A stretch of 64,000 nucleotides of DNA, taken from positions 1,052,501 through 1,116,500 of the forward strand of contig NZ_CP086106.1 in assembly GCF_016765655.2 (NCBI RefSeq), read 5' to 3'. A model generated the notes under the pieces. The model was not told the origin of the DNA, searched no databases, and was given only the letters and a program-made list of their open reading frames with translations. Source of the DNA: Skermanella mucosa. Its GTDB lineage: Bacteria > Pseudomonadota > Alphaproteobacteria > Azospirillales > Azospirillaceae. This document shows positions 46,139 to 55,470 of the stretch, piece by piece. The stretch's first letter is position 1; each line of letters starts with the position of its first letter. Position numbers and translations under genes: made by a program.

Positions 46139-47401
46139 TTATAACTTGCGCCTTTTGAGCTCGCGAACCAGGAAGCGCGCCGGATGGAGTGCAGCCATAA
46201 GGCCGCTTGCGGCATCGGGGTCGACCGGCCAGGGGCCTCCGCATATCTGCGCCGCCAGCAGGTCGGCCGCAAAGGGGGCGGTGACCAGCCCGCGCGCCCC
46301 GAGTCCCGCCATGACCCAGAGGCCGGGGTGACAGACCGCGGCGGCGAAGCTCCGCTCCGGCCGTCCGTGTCTCAGCCCGGCGAAATCCTCGACGAAACGG
46401 TCGCGGTCCACGACCGGCCCCACCAGCGGAAGATGGTCGGCGGTCATGGCCCGCAGCGAGGCACGGCCCATGGGCGTGCCCGCACCCTCGAACAGGCCGG
46501 GGAACAGGCTTTCGGCCTCCGCGAGATTGCGGGTGTCGTCGGTGGCTTCCGGCTCCTGCGCCGCCGCCGGGACCTGATCCTCGACCGTGTCGAAGGTCGC
46601 TCCGATCAGGTGCCGGCCCTCGCGCGCCGGCAGGAGATAGCCGCCGTGGCTGATCACGCAGCGCAGGGACGCGCTGCGCCGGGTGGCTTGCACGACGGTG
46701 ACCTGACCCCGGCGCGGCGACAGGGACAGCCAGGCGGATTGCGAAAACGCCCGGGCATCCAGGCCGTTCGCCAGCACCACCGCCTCGGCCGGCTCCAGGG
46801 CGGTGCCGTCGGCACCGGCCGCGTGCCAGAGGAATCCGTCATGGACGAGTTCCGCGATCCCGGTGTTCAGCCGGACCGCGGCCGTTCCGTCGAGCAGCGC
46901 GCGGGCGAAGGAGGCCGGGTCGACCCAGCCGGCCTCCGGAAACCACAACGCCCTGTGCCGGATCGGGATGCCGGCAAGCTCGCCCGCCTCGTCGGGGCCG
47001 ACCGCGCGTACCATCTCCGGGGGCAGGACCGGCGTCCGCAGCGCCGCTTCGTGGCGTTCGGCCTGCCGGTCGTCCGTGGCGAGTCGAAGCACCCCGCAGG
47101 CCGAGCGCGCGACCGCCGGTCCCAGCCGGGCCAAGGTGCGAAGCCCGTGCAGATAGGCTTCCGCATGGAAGGTGCGTTCCGGCGAACGGCCCGCCACCAA
47201 TCGGGGCATGTGGATGCCGGCCGGGTTGCCCGACGCCTCGGCGGCGATCCGGCCGCGCCGTTCCGCCAAGGTGACCCGCCATCCCCGCCGCGCCAGCGCC
47301 GCGGCCGCCGCCGCGCCGGCGATGCCGCCTCCCACCACCAGCGCCCGGCCCGGCGCCGATGCGGGGGGCGGAGGCGTAAACCAGGGGGGAACGCCCGTCA
47401 T
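46139..47401 (-). CDS. mnmC: FAD-dependent tRNA 5-carboxymethylaminomethyl-2-thiouridine oxidoreductase, stand-alone MnmC2
   Basis: A 420-residue FAD oxidoreductase with the FAD-binding GGGIAGAAAAAALARRGW motif near residue 24 and the EASGNPAGIHMPRL segment typical of the second domain of MnmC, which acts on the wobble uridine of certain tRNAs. The first (methyltransferase) domain of the bifunctional protein is absent here, so it may be encoded elsewhere. The start overlaps the DUF2478 gene stop by four bases (ATGA), so translation is coupled. The specificity is inferred. Confidence 0.8.
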   Translation of the reverse strand: MTGVPPWFTPPPPASAPGRALVVGGGIAGAAAAAALARRGWRVTLAERRGRIAAEASGNPAGIHMPRLVAGRSPERTFHAEAYLHGLRTLARLGPAVARSACGVLRLATDDRQAERHEAALRTPVLPPEMVRAVGPDEAGELAGIPIRHRALWFPEAGWVDPASFARALLDGTAAVRLNTGIAELVHDGFLWHAAGADGTALEPAEAVVLANGLDARAFSQSAWLSLSPRRGQVTVVQATRRSASLRCVISHGGYLLPAREGRHLIGATFDTVEDQVPAAAQEPEATDDTRNLAEAESLFPGLFEGAGTPMGRASLRAMTADHLPLVGPVVDRDRFVEDFAGLRHGRPERSFAAAVCHPGLWVMAGLGARGLVTAPFAADLLAAQICGGPWPVDPDAASGLMAALHPARFLVRELKRRKL

Positions 47402-48612
47402 TCCGGGCGGCGCAGGGCGACCTGTCGGCCGAAGGTCCGGAAACCGCGCGGCGTGGCGCCTTCGGCAAGGCTGCGGATCATGCCGTCGGGGTCGTCCACG
47501 ACGAAACCCGCCAGGATCTCGACGCCGTAGTTGAACAGCCGGGGTGTCAGCGGCGTGCCCGGCCCGGCAAGGGCCACCCGCGACCCGCGGGCGAGGTCGA
47601 GCAGACGGGGCAGGGACCGGTTCGCCAGCGTCGATGCGGTGATGACCGCCGCGGCGCAGCCGGGCAGCAGGAAGTCCGCGGCGGCCGCGGGATACTCCCC
47701 GGCAGCGGGCTGGGCGTCGATCACCAGCGCGCGGGGCATCCGGCGGGCGATGTCGGGGAAGGCACCGACGCAGACGACGCGGCCTTCCTCCCCGGCGAAG
47801 GCATCCAGACCGTTACCGCCGCCCGCTTCGAGGTCGGGCCGGTTGTAGTGGGCGTTCAGCGCGGCCAAACCCACCGCCGCCTCGAACAGGTCGGTCGACT
47901 GCACCAGCCCGGCGAGGTCGCGCAAGCCCCGCTCGGCATAAGCTTCGAGCGGCCGTCCCGCCTGGTCGGCCCCGCGCGGCAGCCGTGCCAGGCCGCAGGC
48001 GTTCGGCCCCTCGACCAGCAGCCAGTGGGCGCTGCGGACGATGCGGCCGACCGGCCCGTCGTGCACGCCGAGCAGGAGATCCTGGTAGAGCCGCTGGCCG
48101 CCCCACCATTGCCAGAGCGCCGCCGGATCGGGCCGCAGCAGGTCGCAGTGGCCGCCGCAGAATTCCAGCCACTCGCCGACCAGCCGTCCGGCAACCGAGG
48201 TCAGCACCGGCAGCCCTTCGGCCATGGCCCACAGCAATTCGTCGGCGAGGCCGCCGCCGTCCTTCTCAAGGGCGCCGAACTTGTTGACGACGACGAGGTC
48301 GGGCTTGCCGTCCAGGGCCGACCGCAGCCGGGATCCCGCCTCGGCGATCCCGGCGGGATCGACCCGGCACGAGGTCGAACCCGCGCCGAGATCCTGGGAG
48401 ATGCGGATGGCCTCGCCGCTGGCCATGTCGACCAGCTCCATGGCGCACGCGCAGGCATCGCCGGTACCCAGGTTCCGCTGGATCAGGCCGGCGACCTTGA
48501 AGCCGCGACGCTGCAGTTCGCCGGCGAAGTCGCCCAGCAGCGTGTCCGTCATGGCCTTCGGGCCATGGATGACGGCACCGGGCCTCAGTGCCGGCATCGT
48601 GACTGGCACCAT
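47398..48612 (-). CDS. DUF2478-DUF4213/DUF364 fusion protein
   Basis: A 404-residue protein. The N-terminal part (about 10-170) matches DUF2478, a P-loop-like domain seen with molybdenum genes: GAVIHGPKAMTDTLLGDFA and GKPDLVVVNKFGALEKDGGG. The middle and end (about 180-400) match DUF4213 and DUF364, a pair proposed for heavy-metal chelation: GPNACGLARLPRG, FLLPGCAAAVITAST and LAGPGTPLTPRLFNYGVE. A GGAGG site fits the ATG at 48612. The operon partner is mnmC. A role in metal handling is inferred from domains only. Confidence 0.72.
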   Translation of the reverse strand: MVPVTMPALRPGAVIHGPKAMTDTLLGDFAGELQRRGFKVAGLIQRNLGTGDACACAMELVDMASGEAIRISQDLGAGSTSCRVDPAGIAEAGSRLRSALDGKPDLVVVNKFGALEKDGGGLADELLWAMAEGLPVLTSVAGRLVGEWLEFCGGHCDLLRPDPAALWQWWGGQRLYQDLLLGVHDGPVGRIVRSAHWLLVEGPNACGLARLPRGADQAGRPLEAYAERGLRDLAGLVQSTDLFEAAVGLAALNAHYNRPDLEAGGGNGLDAFAGEEGRVVCVGAFPDIARRMPRALVIDAQPAAGEYPAAAADFLLPGCAAAVITASTLANRSLPRLLDLARGSRVALAGPGTPLTPRLFNYGVEILAGFVVDDPDGMIRSLAEGATPRGFRTFGRQVALRRPE

Positions 48613-48635
48613 GTCCAACCTCCAGCATGTCATGA

Positions 48636-48656
48636 ACCGCTCCCGGGGGGAGCGGT
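48636..48656 (-). promoter_or_regulatory. leader hairpin before the DUF2478-DUF364 gene
   Basis: A perfect 9-base inverted repeat ACCGCTCCC / GGGAGCGGT with a 3-base loop, ending 23 bases before the start codon and ahead of the GGAGG site. It could be a control element in the mRNA leader or a terminator of upstream transcription. Confidence 0.45.
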
Positions 48657-48725
48657 GCCGGAGTTTAGGTCATGGCGGCGGCGGTGTCACCGGCCGAGCC
48701 GGCGCACCGCCCGCGTGCCTGGTCG

Positions 48726-49580
48726 CTACATCTGTTCCTTCTGGGCTCCCGAAGACGGCCGCGCGGGGCCGAGGACCGGCTCGTCGCCGAGCGGGGCGGC
48801 CTGCACCGCGGAGAACTGGCCCTTGCCGTCGAGCGACGGACCCTGGGTATAGCGACCGGCCGGCGGCGGCGTGCCGTCCTTGTCGGTCCCGAAGAAGGCG
48901 TAGCTGTACTCCTGCTTCTCCAGGCTCTGGTCGAAGCTGTTCGGGATCGGCAGCGCCGCGGAGCCGCCCAGTTCCTCGATGACCGCAAGCCACTGCTGCT
49001 GGTGCATGGTGTCGCGGGCGATCAGGAAACTCAGCATGTCCTTCATGCCGGGATCGTGCGCCGCGTTGTAGAGCCTGACGGCCAGCGTCCGTCCCGTCGC
49101 TTCCGCCGTGACGTTGGCGAACATGTCGCCGGCCAGGTTGCCGCTGGCGTAGACGTGGGAACAGTCGAACGGCACCCCGTCGGAATTGCCGGGGAAGGCC
49201 GCCAAGCCGGTCGACAGCAGATGCTTGTGGAGCATGCCCTCGACCATGTGGCGCGGGCGTTCGCCGCCCATGACGGCGTTGACCACCGGATTGGACTCGG
49301 AGGCGGTCTCCTGTAGGGACAGCGGAGCCGATTCCAGGTTCAGCGCCACCGCGGTCGCCAGCATCTCGATGTGGCCGATCTCCTCGGTCGCGGTGTGCAG
49401 GAGCATGTCGCGATACTTGGTGGTCGGGCCGCGTGCTCCCCAGGCCTGGAAGAAGTATTGCAGGCAGACCCTGATTTCGCCCTCGATGCCGCCGATCGCC
49501 TGCTGAAGCTGGCGTGCGAACAACGGATCGGGCGTCTCGACGCGGACCGGATACTGAAGCCGCTTGTCGTGATAGTACAT
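48726..49580 (-). CDS. manganese catalase
   Basis: A 284-residue dimanganese (non-haem) catalase that splits hydrogen peroxide. Metal ligands expected in the family are visible: Glu35 (GGIEGEIRVCLQYF), Glu67 and His70 (TEEIGHIEM), and a later Glu and His (TAEATGR and ARDTMHQQQW). The C-terminal tail is Pro/Gly rich. The ATG at 49580 (MYYHDKR) is the usual start and has GGAGG 7 bases upstream; that GGAGG is in a perfect hairpin (next entry). Confidence 0.92.
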   Translation of the reverse strand: MYYHDKRLQYPVRVETPDPLFARQLQQAIGGIEGEIRVCLQYFFQAWGARGPTTKYRDMLLHTATEEIGHIEMLATAVALNLESAPLSLQETASESNPVVNAVMGGERPRHMVEGMLHKHLLSTGLAAFPGNSDGVPFDCSHVYASGNLAGDMFANVTAEATGRTLAVRLYNAAHDPGMKDMLSFLIARDTMHQQQWLAVIEELGGSAALPIPNSFDQSLEKQEYSYAFFGTDKDGTPPPAGRYTQGPSLDGKGQFSAVQAAPLGDEPVLGPARPSSGAQKEQM

Positions 49581-49587
49581 GGGAGAA

Positions 49588-49630
49588 CCTCCGTCCTTTT
49601 GGGAAGACTTTTCCGGCAACAGGACGGAGG
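49588..49630 (-). promoter_or_regulatory. hairpin that covers the manganese catalase ribosome site
   Basis: On the minus strand the leader reads CCTCCGTCC (49630-49622), a 25-base loop, then GGACGGAGG (49596-49588). The 9-base arms pair perfectly, and the second arm contains the GGAGG ribosome site of the catalase. The loop can form a small inner GGAA/TTCC stem. The layout suggests translational control by RNA folding. Confidence 0.65.
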
Positions 49631-49736
49631 CTCGACCGTCTTAGACAAAATCGCCGCTACCCCCAATGCGTGCGATTTAGTCTCATTCAAGATAAGCTGG
49701 TGACGTTGGCTGCTAGATCGGCGGAACGGGCCGGCA

Positions 49737-50027
49737 TCAGCCGGCGCGCAGGCTGTTCGGCGCGGTGTGGATCATCACGTTGCCGACGTCGGCCAGCATT
49801 TCCTTCAGGCGGGCCACCATCTTGAGGCCGTCGGTCTCCTTGCCGGCGACGGCGCAGACGACCAGTCGGTCCTGGCCGCTGCCGTCGATCAGGATATGAT
49901 CGGTGTGATAGACGCCGGCGCTTTGGGCAATCAGCCCGCTGCCCTTCAGGCGGCTGCGCAGTTCCTCGATGGTCAGGGACGTGGGGGTGAGAGTGGCGTG
50001 ACCGGCGGCGATGTCGGTTCTGCTCAT
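49737..50027 (-). CDS. small hypothetical protein
   Basis: A 96-residue protein starting MSRTDIAAGHATLTPTSLTIEE with a GAAGG site upstream. It has a helix-strand pattern (LRSRLKGSGLIAQSAGVYHTDHILIDG, then LVVCAVAGKETDGLKM) that looks like a small alpha/beta domain. No family recognised. It lies upstream of the catalase on the same strand and might be its neighbour in an oxidative-stress group. Confidence 0.6.
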   Translation of the reverse strand: MSRTDIAAGHATLTPTSLTIEELRSRLKGSGLIAQSAGVYHTDHILIDGSGQDRLVVCAVAGKETDGLKMVARLKEMLADVGNVMIHTAPNSLRAG

Positions 50028-50210
50028 GGCGTGCCTTCTGCTCCGATACTCAGGTATACGGCCCGCGGAAGATCCCGACGCAGCCGGTAATGAGATGATA
50101 GTGCATCGCAACAAAACCATGAGCTGAACTTAAGCGGATGCCGATGACCTTTGGCGGGACCCATCCGGACTACGCCGCAATCCCGGGCTTTTTCAGGCCT
50201 CCGCGCGCCG

Positions 50211-53200
50211 TCACTCCGCCGGGGCGGGGGACTCCGGCCGGCGGGGCTGGCCCCGGACGCGGCGGGTCGTCCATTCCCGCATGCTCTGGATCGTGACGTA
50301 GAGCATGGGGATGACGAACAATCCCAGGCTCGACGCCGCGATCATGCCGCCGAACACCGCCGTGGAGACGCCGCGCCGGCTCGCCGCCGCCGCGCCGACG
50401 GCGGTCACCAGCGGTATCAGGCCGAAAATGAAGGCGAGGCTGGTCATGATGACCGCCCGGAAGCGGAGCCGGGCACCCTCCCGCGCGGCATCCCGGATCG
50501 AGGCGCCGGCCTCGCGCTGCTCCTTGGCGAACTCGACGATCAGGATCGCGTTCTTGCTGGCGAGCGCGATCAGGACCACGATGCCGATCTGGGCATAGAC
50601 GTCGTTCGCCAGCCCCGTCGCCATCAGCGCCAGCATGGCGCCGCACAGCCCGATCGAGACCGACAGCAGGACGGCGATCGGGATGGTCCAGCTCTCGTAC
50701 AAGGCGACCAGGAACAGATAGGCGAACAGCACGGCCAGCGCCAGGATGATCGGCGTCTGCCCCGCCGCCTCCTGCTCCTGCAGGGAGATTCCCGACCAGG
50801 CGAAGGTGAAGCCCGGCGGCAGCGTCCGGTCCGCGACCGACGCCATGGCGGCCAGCCCGTCGCCGGAACTGAACCCCGGCGCCGGCGATCCCTGGATGGC
50901 GACGCTGCGGTAGTTGTTGTAACGGTTGATCGCCTGCGGCCCCAGCTGGAACCGGACCGAGGCGAGGCTTCGGAGCGGCACCATGGCCCCGTCGGCGCTC
51001 CGGACATGGATGCGCCAGAGATCCTCCACCTGGTCGCGGTCCCTGGCCTCGGCCTGGACGTTGACCTGCCAGGTACGGCCGAACCGGTTGAAGTCGTTGA
51101 CATAGAAGCCGCCCAGCGTGGTCTGGAGCGCGTTGTAGACGTCGCTGACCTGGACCCCCAGCGCCTGCGCCTTTTCCCGGTCGACCTCGACGAACAGGCG
51201 GCGGGTGTCCACCCGGTATGTCGTGAAGACCTGGGCGAGTGCCGGATGCTGGTTGGCCGCGACGACAAGCCCGCCGGCGGCGGCGGCGAGCTGGGCCGGC
51301 TCGCCCCCGCTCAGGTCCTGGAGCCGGAAGTCGAATCCCGCGGTATTGCCGAGGCCGGAGATCGGCGGCAGGTTGAAGGCCAGGATCTGGGCGTTGGGCA
51401 CCGTCGCGGTGCGCTGCCGGATCTGGGCCAGCACGTCGAAGGCGGTGGTTCCCGCCTCGGTGCGCTCCTCGAACGGGTCGAGCAGCACCACCATGAAGGC
51501 GGCGTTGCCGGCCTGGAGGCTGTCGAGCAGGCTGAACCCCGCCACCGCGGTGACGCTGCGCACGCCGGGAATGTCGCGGACCAGTGTCTCCACGTCGCGG
51601 ACCACCACCTGGGTGCGGTTGAGCGCAGCGTTCTGCGGCAGCCGCAGCTCCATGAACAGGGCGCCCTGGTCCTCGTCCGGCAGGAACCCCGCCGGCACGA
51701 TGGCGGAGAGTCCGAAATAGCCACCGAACGCCACCACGACCGCCACCAGCGACAGGATCGACACCCGGACGAGCCGGTTGACCACGCGGGAATAGCCGTT
51801 CCGCACATTGTCGATGCGGTCCTGGATCCAGCCCATGATCCGGCCGTGCTTCTCGTGCGGCTTCAGCAGCAGCGCGCAGAGCGCCGGGCTGAGGGTCAGG
51901 GCGTTGACCGCGGACAGCAGCATCGCGACCGAGACGGTCAGCGCGAACTGGGCGTAGAGCGAGCCGGTGATCCCGGGGATGAAGCCCACGGGGATGAAGA
52001 CGGACAGCAGGACCAGCGTGATCGCGATGATGGCCGGGGTGATCTGGGCCATCGCCTTGCGGGTCGCCTCGGGCGCCGGCAGGTTCTCGTCGCGCATCAC
52101 GCGCTCGACGTTCTCGACCACGACGATGGCGTCGTCCACCACGATGCCGATCGCCAGCACCATGGCGAACAGGGAGATCGTGTTGGCCGACTGGCCGAAC
52201 AGCAGCAGGAACGCGAAGGTGCCGATCAGGGCCACCGGCACCGCCAGCATCGGGATGACCGTTGCCCGCCAGTTGCCGAGGAACACGAAGACGACCACCA
52301 GCACCAGCACGAAGGCCTCGACCAGGGTGGTGACGACCTCCTCGATCGAGGAGGTCACGAACACGGTCGTGTCGTAGGTCACCTCGTAATGGACGTTCTC
52401 GGGGAAGCGCTCCGCAAGCCCGTCCAGCACCCGCAGCACCTCCTGGGCGGTGGTGACGGCGTTGGCGCCCGGCGCCTGATAGATGCCGAGGACGGCCGCC
52501 GGCCGGCCGTTGGAGGTGCCGGCGGAGGAGTAGGAGCGGGCCGCCAGTTCGACCCGCGCCACGTCGCTGAGCCGAAGCAGCGATCCGTCCGGGTCGGCCC
52601 GGAGGACGATGTTCTCGAACTGGCTGACGTCGGTAAGCCGGCCGGCCGCCTGGAGCGAGAATTCCAGCTGCTGGCCGCTGGGCTGCGGCTGGGCGCCGAT
52701 CTGGCCGACCGCGGCCTGGACGTTCTGGGACCGGATCGCGGTGACCACGTCGTTGGGCGACAGGCCGAAGCTGGTCAGGCGGTCCGTCTCCAGCCAGACC
52801 CGCATGCTGTAGTCGTACTCGCTGAACAGCCGCGCCTCGCCCACGCCGGACACGCGGGAGATCTCGTCCAGCAGGTTGATGCGGGCGTAGTTGTTCAGGA
52901 ACAGCTCGTCATAGTCCGGCGATTCCGACACCAGGCTGATCAGCTGGAGGAAGGCGGAGGACTGCTGGCGCACCTGCACGCCCTGGCGCGCCACCTCGTC
53001 GGGCAGCGACGCCTCGGCGAGGCGCACCCTGTTCTGGACGTTGACCGTGTTGATGTCGGGGTCCGTGCCGGCGGCGAAGGTGACGGTCAGCGTATAGCTG
53101 CCGTCGTTGCCGCTGGTCGAACTCATGTAGATCATGTCCTGGACGCCGTTCACCTGGCTCTCGATCGGCTGGGCGATCGTCGCCTCCACCGTTTCGGCGT

Positions 53201-53360
53201 TGGCGCCGGGATAGAGCGTGGTGACGCTGACCTGGGGCGGCACGATGTCCGGGAACTGGGCGACCGGGATGCGGGTGAGGGCCAGCAGGCCCGCCAGCAC
53301 GATCACGATGGAGATGACCATCGCCAGACGCGGCCGGTCGATGAAGACGGACGAGAGCAT
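50211..53360 (-). CDS. RND-family efflux transporter, inner-membrane pump
   Basis: A 1049-residue HAE1-type RND pump (AcrB/MexF-like) that uses the proton gradient to export hydrophobic or amphipathic compounds. It has the [18 protein letters not shown] start, the proton-relay Asp pair in [16 protein letters not shown], and twelve hydrophobic segments in two halves. It ends in a basic tail. It follows the adaptor gene by three bases, so the two form an operon; the outer membrane channel is not in this window. Confidence 0.94.
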   Translation of the reverse strand: MLSSVFIDRPRLAMVISIVIVLAGLLALTRIPVAQFPDIVPPQVSVTTLYPGANAETVEATIAQPIESQVNGVQDMIYMSSTSGNDGSYTLTVTFAAGTDPDINTVNVQNRVRLAEASLPDEVARQGVQVRQQSSAFLQLISLVSESPDYDELFLNNYARINLLDEISRVSGVGEARLFSEYDYSMRVWLETDRLTSFGLSPNDVVTAIRSQNVQAAVGQIGAQPQPSGQQLEFSLQAAGRLTDVSQFENIVLRADPDGSLLRLSDVARVELAARSYSSAGTSNGRPAAVLGIYQAPGANAVTTAQEVLRVLDGLAERFPENVHYEVTYDTTVFVTSSIEEVVTTLVEAFVLVLVVVFVFLGNWRATVIPMLAVPVALIGTFAFLLLFGQSANTISLFAMVLAIGIVVDDAIVVVENVERVMRDENLPAPEATRKAMAQITPAIIAITLVLLSVFIPVGFIPGITGSLYAQFALTVSVAMLLSAVNALTLSPALCALLLKPHEKHGRIMGWIQDRIDNVRNGYSRVVNRLVRVSILSLVAVVVAFGGYFGLSAIVPAGFLPDEDQGALFMELRLPQNAALNRTQVVVRDVETLVRDIPGVRSVTAVAGFSLLDSLQAGNAAFMVVLLDPFEERTEAGTTAFDVLAQIRQRTATVPNAQILAFNLPPISGLGNTAGFDFRLQDLSGGEPAQLAAAAGGLVVAANQHPALAQVFTTYRVDTRRLFVEVDREKAQALGVQVSDVYNALQTTLGGFYVNDFNRFGRTWQVNVQAEARDRDQVEDLWRIHVRSADGAMVPLRSLASVRFQLGPQAINRYNNYRSVAIQGSPAPGFSSGDGLAAMASVADRTLPPGFTFAWSGISLQEQEAAGQTPIILALAVLFAYLFLVALYESWTIPIAVLLSVSIGLCGAMLALMATGLANDVYAQIGIVVLIALASKNAILIVEFAKEQREAGASIRDAAREGARLRFRAVIMTSLAFIFGLIPLVTAVGAAAASRRGVSTAVFGGMIAASSLGLFVIPMLYVTIQSMREWTTRRVRGQPRRPESPAPAE

Positions 53361-53363
53361 GGA

Positions 53364-54581
53364 TCACGCTCCTTCGTCGGGATCGATCGGGCTGGGATCC
53401 ACGGGTGCGCCGGGGCGGACCTGCTGGATGCCCTGGATGATTACCCGGTCGCCCTGCTGCAGGCCGGAACGCACGACGACGCGGCCCTGGTCCAGGGTCT
53501 CGCCGGTTTCGACCCGCTGGATCCGCACCTTGTTCTCTCCGTCCACGCCCAGCACGAAATTGCCCTGCTGGTCGGCCTGGATCGCCGCCTGGGGTATCGT
53601 GATGGCCTGCTCGGGCTCGGCCGGCTGGATCAGGACGCGGACGAACTGGCCGTCGCGCAGCAGGCCCTCGGGGTTAGGCAACTCGGCGCGGACCGGCACC
53701 GTGTCGGTCTGCTGGCTGACCGTGATGCCGACGAAATTCACCTTGCCCTGGTATCGGTATTCGCTGCCGTCGGGAAGCAGCACCCGGACGACGAAACTGT
53801 CGGGGTTCAGCCCCTGGGCTCCCGCCGCCTGCTGGGCGTCGAGCAGGGTGCGCTGGCTGACCTGGAACAGGACGTAGACGGGATCCTGGGTCACCAGCTC
53901 GGCCAAGGCCCCGGACTCCGGGTTGACCAGGTCGCCGACGTCGAACAGGGCCTGTCCGATCCGTCCGGCGATCGGCGACCGGATCTCGGTATAGCCGAGA
54001 TCGATTTCCGCCTGGCGCAGCGCCGCCCTCGCCTGGAGCACGCCGGCCTCGGCGGTGCGGGCGGCGGCCTGCCGCTCGTCCACCGTGGCTTCGGGGATGT
54101 TGTTGCGCTGGACCAGTTCCTGGGCGCGGCGGAGCTGGACGATCGCGTTCTCCTGCTCGGCCTCGGCGCGGGCCAGGTCGGCGCGGCGCTGCTCGACCAC
54201 CGCCTCGTAGATTTCCGGCTCGATCCGGAACAGCGGCGTTCCCTGTTCGACGGTCTCGCCCTCCCGGAACAGCCGCTCCTCCAGGAAGCCGGTGACCCGC
54301 GCCCTCAACTCCACGCGCTGGATCGCCTCGATCCGGCCCACGAAGGTCTCGCCCAAGGTCACGGCCTCGAGCCTGACCTCGACGACGCCGACCGGAACAG
54401 GCTGCTGCGGCTGTTGCTGGGCATTCCCCTGTGCCTGGTCGCCGCCCTGGTCGCACGCGGCAAGGAACAGCAGGCCGGCGCCGGCCAGGAAGGGGACGAG
54501 GACGTCCCGGACGGCGCCCCGGCGGCGCGGTCCGTCACGTTGGGCGCGCGCATCGGGCGGCGGGGGCGGCAAGGAGATCAT
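53364..54581 (-). CDS. RND efflux periplasmic adaptor (membrane fusion protein)
   Basis: A 405-residue MexE/AcrA-like adaptor. A signal peptide with lipobox (FLAACD, Cys near residue 43) tethers it to the membrane. It has the barrel-sandwich GRIEAIQRVELRARVTGFLEER, the long helical hairpin (about 130-200, rich in Glu/Ala/Gln), and the GYTEIRSPIAGRIG lipoyl-like half. It connects the pump to an outer membrane channel. Confidence 0.92.
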   Translation of the reverse strand: MISLPPPPPDARAQRDGPRRRGAVRDVLVPFLAGAGLLFLAACDQGGDQAQGNAQQQPQQPVPVGVVEVRLEAVTLGETFVGRIEAIQRVELRARVTGFLEERLFREGETVEQGTPLFRIEPEIYEAVVEQRRADLARAEAEQENAIVQLRRAQELVQRNNIPEATVDERQAAARTAEAGVLQARAALRQAEIDLGYTEIRSPIAGRIGQALFDVGDLVNPESGALAELVTQDPVYVLFQVSQRTLLDAQQAAGAQGLNPDSFVVRVLLPDGSEYRYQGKVNFVGITVSQQTDTVPVRAELPNPEGLLRDGQFVRVLIQPAEPEQAITIPQAAIQADQQGNFVLGVDGENKVRIQRVETGETLDQGRVVVRSGLQQGDRVIIQGIQQVRPGAPVDPSPIDPDEGA

Positions 54582-54691
54582 CGCCTGGGCTCCATGGGCA
54601 GACAGGGGCGCCGCGGTCCCGCGGCGCCCCTCGGCATGGTTCCCAAACGCCTTGGAACCCCTAGTTGTTCAAGCGCGAAAAGACCCTGGCC

Positions 54692-55414
54692 CTATTCCCG
54701 GGGCGCCACCGCCGACAGCACCACGCGGGCCCGGATCACCAGCTTTTCCGACACGTTCATCGGCGAGTCCTCCGGCACTCCGTCGGCCATCGGGGCCGCC
54801 ATGGCCATGGCCGGCCCCGCCTCCCGCGTCTTGCGGGCGTACGGGACCGGCGCCTCGGCGAAATCGATGTTGCCCATGCGGAAGGAGCGCCCGGGGAAGC
54901 TCCGTTCCAGAGCTTCCAGTTCGGCTGCCGCCTTGCCGTAGATCTCCGCCCGGAGGCGAGCCCGGACCGCCTCGGTCTCGGCCAGGGTCGGGGTGAACTC
55001 GATCGCCCCGATGCGGAGCTGGAGGCCGGGCCGGCTCGCCTGCCGGGCCTTGTCGGCCAGGCCGCCCAATGCGCTTTCGGGCAGGCGGGCCTCGACCACG
55101 GCGCGCCGCCGCTCCAGCCCGGCCTGGTCGGTCGAGCGGTCGAACCGGGTGATCCGCCACTCCGCATCCGGGACCAGCCCGCTCACCGCCTTCAGCAGGT
55201 CGTCCCGTTGGCCGCCGGACCCGCTCCCCGCCGCTCCCGCCGCGGCGGCATCGGCGACGATCTCGACGCGCGCGGTGTCGGTCCCGACCCAATCCTCGGC
55301 GGTCAGGTCCAGCACCACCTGGTCCATTATGGGGGGGACGATCACCTGGGCCCAGGCCGGGGCGCCCAGCACCAGGGGCAGGCAGACGGCGAGCGGGGTG
55401 AGGACGCGCAGCAT
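54692..55414 (-). CDS. exported protein, possible SIMPL (DUF541)-like
   Basis: A 240-residue protein with a signal peptide (about 1-23, ending PAWAQ). The C-terminal EAPVPYARKTREAG and MNVSEKLVIRARVVLSA segments resemble the end of SIMPL-domain proteins, but the match is weak. It ends 110 bases from the adaptor start and is on the same strand, so it may be upstream in one unit with the efflux genes. Otherwise a hypothetical exported protein. Confidence 0.55.
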   Translation of the reverse strand: MLRVLTPLAVCLPLVLGAPAWAQVIVPPIMDQVVLDLTAEDWVGTDTARVEIVADAAAAGAAGSGSGGQRDDLLKAVSGLVPDAEWRITRFDRSTDQAGLERRRAVVEARLPESALGGLADKARQASRPGLQLRIGAIEFTPTLAETEAVRARLRAEIYGKAAAELEALERSFPGRSFRMGNIDFAEAPVPYARKTREAGPAMAMAAPMADGVPEDSPMNVSEKLVIRARVVLSAVAPRE

Positions 55415-55470
55415 CGGCTGATGTCTCCGTTCGGTTGGAAGTCGCGGGCCGACGGATGTGATCCGGACGA

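Noticed and set aside
50151-54941. A 1596-codon open frame on the plus strand
   Set aside because: It lies wholly opposite the RND pump, its adaptor and the SIMPL-like gene. Its translation is the His/Arg/Gln/Asp-rich shadow expected of high-GC genes and shows no domain.
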